Positions 5,408 to 8,492 of a stretch of DNA of 8,492 nt are shown here, in pieces. The DNA lies in assembly GCA_021162125.1 (NCBI GenBank), contig JAGGZG010000166.1:1-8492 (forward strand). The letters are read 5' to 3'. The DNA comes from Anaerolineae bacterium. Lineage in GTDB: Bacteria > Chloroflexota > Anaerolineae > JACIWR01. Under the pieces are notes generated by a model. It ran no database searches. It was not told the DNA's origin and was given only the letters and a program-made list of their open reading frames with translations. The position numbers and the translations under genes are program-made. Numbering within the stretch: position 1 is the stretch's first letter; every line of letters starts with the position of its first letter.

Positions 5408-6727
5408 ATGAAAAACATCGCTATCGTAGGCGGCGGCATCACCGGCATGGCCGCCGCCGATGCTCTGAGCCGCGCCGGGCACAGCGTCACCATCTTCGAG
5501 CGCGACGCGACGATGGGCGGCCTGGCCGGCTCGTTCGAGGTCAACGGGGTTTACCTGGAAAAATTCTATCACCACCTGTTTACCAGCGATACGGCAATGG
5601 AGGGATTGATCCACGAACTGGGGCTGGGTGAAGATTTCGCCTGGAAACCAACCGTCACCAGCTATTACGCCAATCGCATCTACCGGCTGACCACGCCGAT
5701 GGACGTGCTGTGCTTCACCCCACTACCCCTCTTCGACCGTCTCCGCCTGGGGATGCTGGCCATCATCCCCCGTTTCATTAGCAACTGGAAACCGCTGGAG
5801 GAGATCACCGCCAGGGAATGGCTCATTCGGTTAGCGGGCAAGCGGGTATATCACCAGGTGTGGGAGCCACTCCTCCGCCAGAAATTCGGGCACTACGCAG
5901 ACCAGGTGGCCGCCGTCTGGTTCTGGAACAAACTCAAGCTGCGCGGTAGTTCACGGGGCAAGGGTCTGACCGAACACCTGGGTTACCTGCGCGGTGGGTT
6001 CGGGCGAATGCTGGATGCCTGGGAGCAGCGCTTGCGCGCCCAGGGAGTGACCATCCACACCGCCTCGCCCATCGAGGAAGTGCGCATCGTGAACGGCGTG
6101 GCCTCCGGCGTGGTCGTGGGAGGCGCGTACAAACCTTTTGACGCCGTGCTGGTGACAGTCGCCCCGGCGCTTTTCGCTCGCATCGCACCGGGATTGCCGG
6201 CAGATTACCGCGCACGATTGGAGAGGATAATCTACCTGGCCAACGTGTGCCTGGTGCTGAAGCTCAAACGCAGCCTGAGTAGCACCTACTGGCTGAACAT
6301 CAACGATCCCGAGATTCCCTTTGTGGCCGTGGTGGAGCACACTAACATGCAGCGCCCGGAGGAATACGGTGGCGCGCACCTGGCCTACCTCTCGCGCTAC
6401 ATGGACCCCGCCGACCCTTATTATCGGATGTCGGCTGAAGACCTGTTCCGGGCGTATCTGCCCGGCATCAAGAAGCTGTTCCCGGAGTTTAGCGAGGAGT
6501 GGGTGGAGCGAGTGTGGGCCTGGCGCGAGCGTTACACCCAGCCGGTGGTTGGGTTGCATTACTCGGAACTCAAGCCGCCATTCAAAACCCCGGTGAAGAA
6601 CCTGTGGCTGTCGTGCATGGCCCAGGTATACCCCGAGGACCGGGGGATGAACTACGCGCTGGTGTACGGACGCAGAGTAGCGGAGGAAATGATAGCGGCA
6701 TTTGCGTTTTCGAGCAGGACAGTGTAA
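5408..6727 (+). CDS. FAD-dependent oxidoreductase, amine oxidase / protoporphyrinogen-oxidase-like fold
   Basis: This is a 439-aa flavoprotein. The N-terminus MKNIAIVGGGITGMAAADAL is a Rossmann FAD-binding motif (GGGITG at 8-13), with the ribose-binding acidic residue in IFERD about residue 36 and the MGGLAGSFE loop typical of the HemY/amine-oxidase superfamily (COG1232). A mid-protein GYLRGGFGRMLDAWEQRL segment and a C-terminal stretch around LWLSCMAQVYPEDRGMNYALVYGRRVAEEM, which closes the FAD site, also fit. Such enzymes are frequent in exopolysaccharide and O-antigen loci, where their substrate is generally unknown; a UDP-galactopyranose mutase-like or haem-biosynthesis role is not indicated by any specific residue I can see. 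I chose ATG 5408 because it starts exactly at the Rossmann strand and has AGAGGGG about 12 bases upstream. The frame is open back to 5321 but would include repeat sequence. It follows ugd in the same direction, so co-transcription is likely. The 3' end overlaps a predicted promoter. Confidence 0.88.
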   Translation: MKNIAIVGGGITGMAAADALSRAGHSVTIFERDATMGGLAGSFEVNGVYLEKFYHHLFTSDTAMEGLIHELGLGEDFAWKPTVTSYYANRIYRLTTPMDVLCFTPLPLFDRLRLGMLAIIPRFISNWKPLEEITAREWLIRLAGKRVYHQVWEPLLRQKFGHYADQVAAVWFWNKLKLRGSSRGKGLTEHLGYLRGGFGRMLDAWEQRLRAQGVTIHTASPIEEVRIVNGVASGVVVGGAYKPFDAVLVTVAPALFARIAPGLPADYRARLERIIYLANVCLVLKLKRSLSSTYWLNINDPEIPFVAVVEHTNMQRPEEYGGAHLAYLSRYMDPADPYYRMSAEDLFRAYLPGIKKLFPEFSEEWVERVWAWRERYTQPVVGLHYSELKPPFKTPVKNLWLSCMAQVYPEDRGMNYALVYGRRVAEEMIAAFAFSSRTV

Positions 6728-6730
6728 AAT
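6702..6730 (+). promoter_or_regulatory. Promoter overlapping the oxidoreductase stop codon
   Basis: The -35 TTGCGT (6702-6707), a 17-bp spacer and -10 TAAAAT (6725-6730) predict a start near 6737. The -10 contains the stop codon of the oxidoreductase gene. It fits the start of the structured RNA that follows. Confidence 0.5.
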
Positions 6731-6736
6731 AGCATC

Positions 6737-6913
6737 GTCAAATTACAAAAGACGTTCCCTCTCCGACCCAACGGGCCTAAGGGCAAATCAAGCCTATGGA
6801 CGTTGGGCGGTAGGGTGTAGTTGGAAACGACTGCGCCTCCCGTGCTTGGAAAGGAGAAGGTCTACGGCCGACGTGCCGGCATCCTCCTTTTCCAGGCGGA
6901 CGCCGGTTTTTTT
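6737..6913 (+). ncRNA. Structured RNA candidate, three-way junction plus terminator
   Basis: The region has no ORF but folds well by hand. P1 is CCCTCTCC (6757-6764) with GGAGAAGG (6853-6860), with one C-A mismatch. P2 is CCCAACG (6767-6773) with CGTTGGG (6801-6807). P3 abuts P2: CGG (6808-6810) pairs with CCG (6840-6842), then a small internal loop, then ten pairs from 6814-6823 to 6828-6837 capped by a GAAA tetraloop. Together they make a closed three-way junction with P2/P3 able to stack. The unpaired strand from 6843 to 6852 leads back to P1. A terminator hairpin with T7 follows (6876-6913). A second pairing, 6845-6856 with 6884-6896 (12 pairs and one bulge), excludes P1 and, if it forms first, the terminator, as in a riboswitch expression platform. 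I recognise no known family. No co-directional gene lies downstream before the IS. Confidence 0.55.
6876..6913 (+). terminator. Intrinsic terminator with T7
   Basis: CCGGCATCC (6876-6884) pairs with GGACGCCGG (6898-6906), with one A-C mismatch and a 13-base loop. It is followed directly by seven T residues (6907-6913). It ends the structured RNA and, by readthrough, the ugd-oxidoreductase transcript. Confidence 0.8.
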
Positions 6914-6967
6914 ATGGCCGGCATCACTACTTGGCAGTCCCCCTGTAGGGTGTTGGTGACGTGTCTC

Positions 6968-6989
6968 GCCCGAACGTGAACGTCCGGGC
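6968..6989. repeat. GCCCG/CGGGC hairpin, dispersed-repeat-like
   Basis: GCCCG (6968-6972) pairs with CGGGC (6985-6989). After one A-C mismatch, ACG/CGT continues the stem around a TGAA loop. It lies in the gene-free stretch 6914-7044, in which I see no other feature. Its form suggests a small dispersed intergenic palindrome; a terminator is unlikely because no T-run follows. Confidence 0.4.
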
Positions 6990-7044
6990 TACGGGTCAAT
7001 GGCACTAACTTTTCACAAGTTCCTGTAAGATGCGGCAAAATTCA

Positions 7045-7069
7045 ATTCGCTCATATTGGCATAGTGTGC
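7045..7069 (+). repeat. IS left terminal inverted repeat
   Basis: ATTCGCTCATATTGG followed by CATAGTGTGC. It matches the complement of the right end with mismatches at two positions. Confidence 0.85.
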
Positions 7070-7096
7070 GCTAACGTTGTTCTAACGTAACGATGG

Positions 7097-7102
7097 TAGA
7101 AT
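7097..7102 (+). promoter_or_regulatory. Extended -10 of the transposase promoter
   Basis: TAGAAT preceded by TGG forms an extended -10 about 33 bases before the transposase ATG. No good -35 is seen at 17 bp. Just upstream, CTAACGT is repeated at 7071-7077 and 7082-7088, 11 bp apart, which places the copies on one face of the helix and could be a transposase or repressor site. Confidence 0.4.
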
Positions 7103-7134
7103 AGAGTCAGCAATCTGAAGAGGGGGTGAGAGAT

Positions 7135-7680
7135 ATGCAGGCTCTATGTACCCAAGCCAAGTCGTTTACCCGGTTGTTGGATGAAGCTGAGTGCTATCGG
7201 CAACTCCGGCAACTGCGGTGGCCTGATGGGCAAGTGCGCTGCCCTTATTGCGGGAGCGAGTACATCACCAAGTGTTGGACCTACTTTCGCCAACCGGCTT
7301 GTCGGCGATATCAGTGTGGTTGCTGTGGGTTGAGCTTCAACGACAAGACGGGCACCATCTTTGAGCATACGAAACTGCCATTGGCGGCCTGGTTTCTGGG
7401 CTTTTACCTGGCCCAATTGTCACAAAGCACAGCGGCCATCGCCCGGGAGTTACCCTGCGATTACCATACAGCCCAGCGCATCGTCTGGTTGGTGCGAGAG
7501 CAAGTGGTTCGCCTAGAGGAGGGCCGGGTCTTGCAGGGCACCGTCGAGGCTGACGAGATTTACGTCACAGCCGGACACAAGGGACAGGCTCCTGGCGGAG
7601 GGTGCAAAGCCCTGACTTTTCCCCCCTCGGCGGAGGGGCAAAAAGCGAGGACGGGGACGAGGGAGCGCGGCCAAGGATAG
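7135..7680 (+). CDS. IS1595-family transposase, N-terminal part (frameshifted)
   Basis: This 181-aa fragment carries the N-terminal two thirds of the DNA-recognition region and the first catalytic residue. A zinc ribbon is visible: Cys36-Pro-Tyr-Cys39 paired with Cys61/Cys64 in RRYQCGCC. Next come TGTIFEHTKLPLAAWF and a helix-turn-helix-like stretch (STAAIARELPCDYHTAQRIVW), both typical of IS1595 enzymes. The first Asp of the DDE triad is Asp140 in VEADEIYV. After about residue 160 the frame becomes unrelated (TFPPSAEGQKARTG...) and stops at TAG 7678-7680, while the proper sequence continues in the +1 frame. I chose ATG 7135 over GTG 7126 because AGAGGGGG lies about 8 bases upstream of the ATG and would overlap the GTG. 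Confidence 0.85.
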   Translation: MQALCTQAKSFTRLLDEAECYRQLRQLRWPDGQVRCPYCGSEYITKCWTYFRQPACRRYQCGCCGLSFNDKTGTIFEHTKLPLAAWFLGFYLAQLSQSTAAIARELPCDYHTAQRIVWLVREQVVRLEEGRVLQGTVEADEIYVTAGHKGQAPGGGCKALTFPPSAEGQKARTGTRERGQG

Positions 7681-7687
7681 CCCTGCC

Positions 7688-8161
7688 GTGATCGCGATGG
7701 TGGGCCGCGAACAAGGCCAAGCCATCTTGGCCGTCGTCCCCGATGTGAGTCGCCAGAGCCTGGAGCCGGTAATGACCCAGGCCATTGCCTCCGGCAGCAC
7801 TGTCTACACGGACTCCGCCAAGTGTTACCGCTTCCTGGAGGAGGTCGGCTATCACCACGAGACCGTCAACCACAGCCGACGCGAGTATGCGCGTGGAGCA
7901 GTCCACCAGAACCGAGCCGAGGCTATCTGGTCCCTGTTCAAGCCCTGGCTGACCACCTTCCGGGGCGTCAGTCAGGATAACTTGCCCAGCTACGCCAAGG
8001 TCTTCCAGTTCTTGTTCAATCACCGTCATCTGACCGCCTTTGACCGGAGCCTGCTGGTGCTCCAGCATACCCTGGAAGAGAATGCCCGCCATTTCGCCCA
8101 GGCCCATCACTGGTTAACTGAGACATGCGCTTCCCTGACTATGCACCCTATTCCAATATGA
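7688..8161 (+). CDS. IS1595-family transposase, C-terminal part (+1 frame)
   Basis: This frame holds the remaining catalytic residues, Asp in VYTDSAKCY (codon 7811-7813) and Glu in HQNRAEAIWSLFKPW (codon 7919-7921), followed by the conserved TTFRGVSQDNLPSYAKVFQFLFNHRH region. The frame is open from 7616, just after a TGA at 7613-7615, and the stretch before the nominal GTG at 7688 (RRRGKKRGRGRG...AAKDSPAV) belongs to the transposase. The coordinates given therefore mark only the nearest start codon. No Shine-Dalgarno supports separate initiation. Joining the two frames by a +1 shift near 7616-7627 would give a product of about 341 aa with an intact DDE triad. The stop codon TGA 8159-8161 lies inside the right inverted repeat, so the last residues are encoded by the IS end. 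Confidence 0.82.
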   Translation: MIAMVGREQGQAILAVVPDVSRQSLEPVMTQAIASGSTVYTDSAKCYRFLEEVGYHHETVNHSRREYARGAVHQNRAEAIWSLFKPWLTTFRGVSQDNLPSYAKVFQFLFNHRHLTAFDRSLLVLQHTLEENARHFAQAHHWLTETCASLTMHPIPI

Positions 8162-8167
8162 GCGAAT
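8143..8167 (-). repeat. IS right terminal inverted repeat
   Basis: The complement of this segment reads ATTCGCTCATATTGG followed by AATAGGGTGC, matching the left end at 23 of 25 positions. It overlaps the transposase stop codon. Confidence 0.85.
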
Positions 8168-8183
8168 AAAATCAAAGCCACCA

Positions 8184-8492
8184 TCAAACTTGAGGCGTGG
8201 GACAAAGCACAGACCGTTCGGCTGCCTGCTCTGCGCTGTTTTGCACAACGAGGATGCCTGCCAACATCCAGAACATGGACGCCAGTATTTCCGTGCTCCA
8301 GACGCGCCAATAGACGATGCTGGCCACGAAAACGAACACAACACCACGGAATCCCCAGGCCACCGCCCACCAGAACCTGTCATTCGTTCTACGTAGGAAT
8401 TTACCATTCCAACGATAGAGTTTCCATAATAACAGCAAATAAATCAGCAACCCCACACAGCCATACTCAAGCAAAGTGGTTGAAAGCTGAAC
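8184..8492 (-). CDS. C-terminal end of a polytopic membrane protein, possibly O-antigen ligase/polymerase
   Basis: A minus-strand frame is open to the window edge and ends at TGA (8184-8186), giving at least 102 residues of the C-terminus. Three hydrophobic segments are visible: one beginning EYGCVGLLIYLLLLWKLY, a second around FRGVVFVFVASIVYW, and a third in ILASMFWMLAGILVVQ. The TTLLEYGCVGLLIYLLLLW stretch resembles the penultimate helices of Wzy/WaaL-type O-antigen ligases and polymerases, which typically read 'E.G..GL..YL'. That similarity is modest, so I call it possible only. It fits the ugd context. The tail after the last helix is short and polar. The right end of the IS lies 16 bases downstream of the stop, so the insertion just misses the coding region, assuming this stop is native. 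Confidence 0.6.
   Translation of the reverse strand, partial: VQLSTTLLEYGCVGLLIYLLLLWKLYRWNGKFLRRTNDRFWWAVAWGFRGVVFVFVASIVYWRVWSTEILASMFWMLAGILVVQNSAEQAAERSVLCPTPQV

Larger units (their letters stand above)
7045..8167 (+). mobile_element. IS1595-like insertion sequence, complete ends
   Basis: The 1123-bp element is bounded by 25-bp imperfect inverted repeats (7045-7069 and 8143-8167) that share ATTCGCTCATATTGG exactly and differ at two inner positions. It carries an IS1595-type DDE transposase, split by a frameshift. The 8 bases outside the left end are AAAATTCA (7037-7044) and outside the right end AAAATCAA (8168-8175). They match at six of eight positions, compatible with a decayed 8-bp target duplication, the usual size for this family. 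It lies between the structured RNA and the 3' end of the possible O-antigen ligase gene. Confidence 0.85.

Noticed and set aside
5951..6559. A 202-codon minus-strand frame opposite the oxidoreductase gene
   Set aside because: It is antisense to a well-supported flavoprotein in GC-rich DNA, with no recognisable motif or ribosome binding site.
6767..6842. Cyclic-di-GMP (GEMM-I) riboswitch, because CCTAA, GGGCAAA and GGTAGG words and a GAAA tetraloop occur
   Set aside because: The words are in the wrong order and the stems do not match the GEMM architecture.
8114..8407. A second minus-strand frame overlapping the end of the membrane protein gene
   Set aside because: It is in a different frame, runs into the IS terminal repeat and lacks hydrophobic or motif structure; the 8184-8492 frame with three membrane segments is the better reading.

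Overview
The window looks like a piece of a GC-rich bacterial chromosome, most likely from the Chloroflexota (Anaerolineae-like). That placement is an inference. It rests on a lipoprotein with a very long Pro/Thr stalk, hairpin-rich and GTAGGGGC-type intergenic repeats, a stand-alone SWIM zinc-finger protein beside envelope genes, and an IS1595-type element. No rRNA or other taxonomic marker is present.

Layout: (1) 1-606 is the C-terminal half of enolase (+), followed by a perfect 26-bp palindromic terminator. (2) 706-923 holds a train of about eight small hairpins and no gene, and 951-980 is a 12-bp hairpin that can end transcription from both sides. (3) 1012-1968 (-) encodes a lipoprotein with a Pro/Thr stalk and a C-terminal jelly-roll-like domain. 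(4) 2029-2361 is a divergent regulatory region. Leftwards it has an extended -10 promoter for the lipoprotein. Rightwards it has a near-consensus sigma-70 promoter, a short leader RNA with a 16-codon ORF behind a good Shine-Dalgarno, and an intrinsic terminator that overlaps the end of that ORF. (5) 2362-6727 (+) carries a 78-aa SWIM zinc-finger protein, a polytopic membrane protein of the LPG_synthase_TM (UPF0104) family, UDP-glucose 6-dehydrogenase, and an FAD-dependent amine-oxidase-fold oxidoreductase. A second terminator-like hairpin precedes the membrane protein, ugd has its own promoter, and tandem repeats separate ugd from the oxidoreductase. (6) 6702-6913 contains a promoter, a predicted three-way-junction RNA of about 175 nt and an intrinsic terminator. 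(7) 7045-8167 is a complete IS1595-like insertion sequence with 25-bp inverted repeats and a frameshifted transposase. (8) 8184-8492 (-) is the C-terminal end of a polytopic membrane protein, probably an O-antigen ligase/polymerase (Wzy/WaaL-like).

Ugd supplies UDP-glucuronate. The membrane protein, the oxidoreductase and the possible O-antigen ligase are all typical of cell-surface polysaccharide or glycolipid loci, so the right two thirds of the window probably belongs to such a locus, interrupted or bordered by the IS.

The least explained signals are two RNA candidates. One is the leader with a translated mini-ORF at 2155-2317. The other is the structured RNA at 6737-6913, which has mutually exclusive terminator and antiterminator-like pairings but no co-directional gene downstream.
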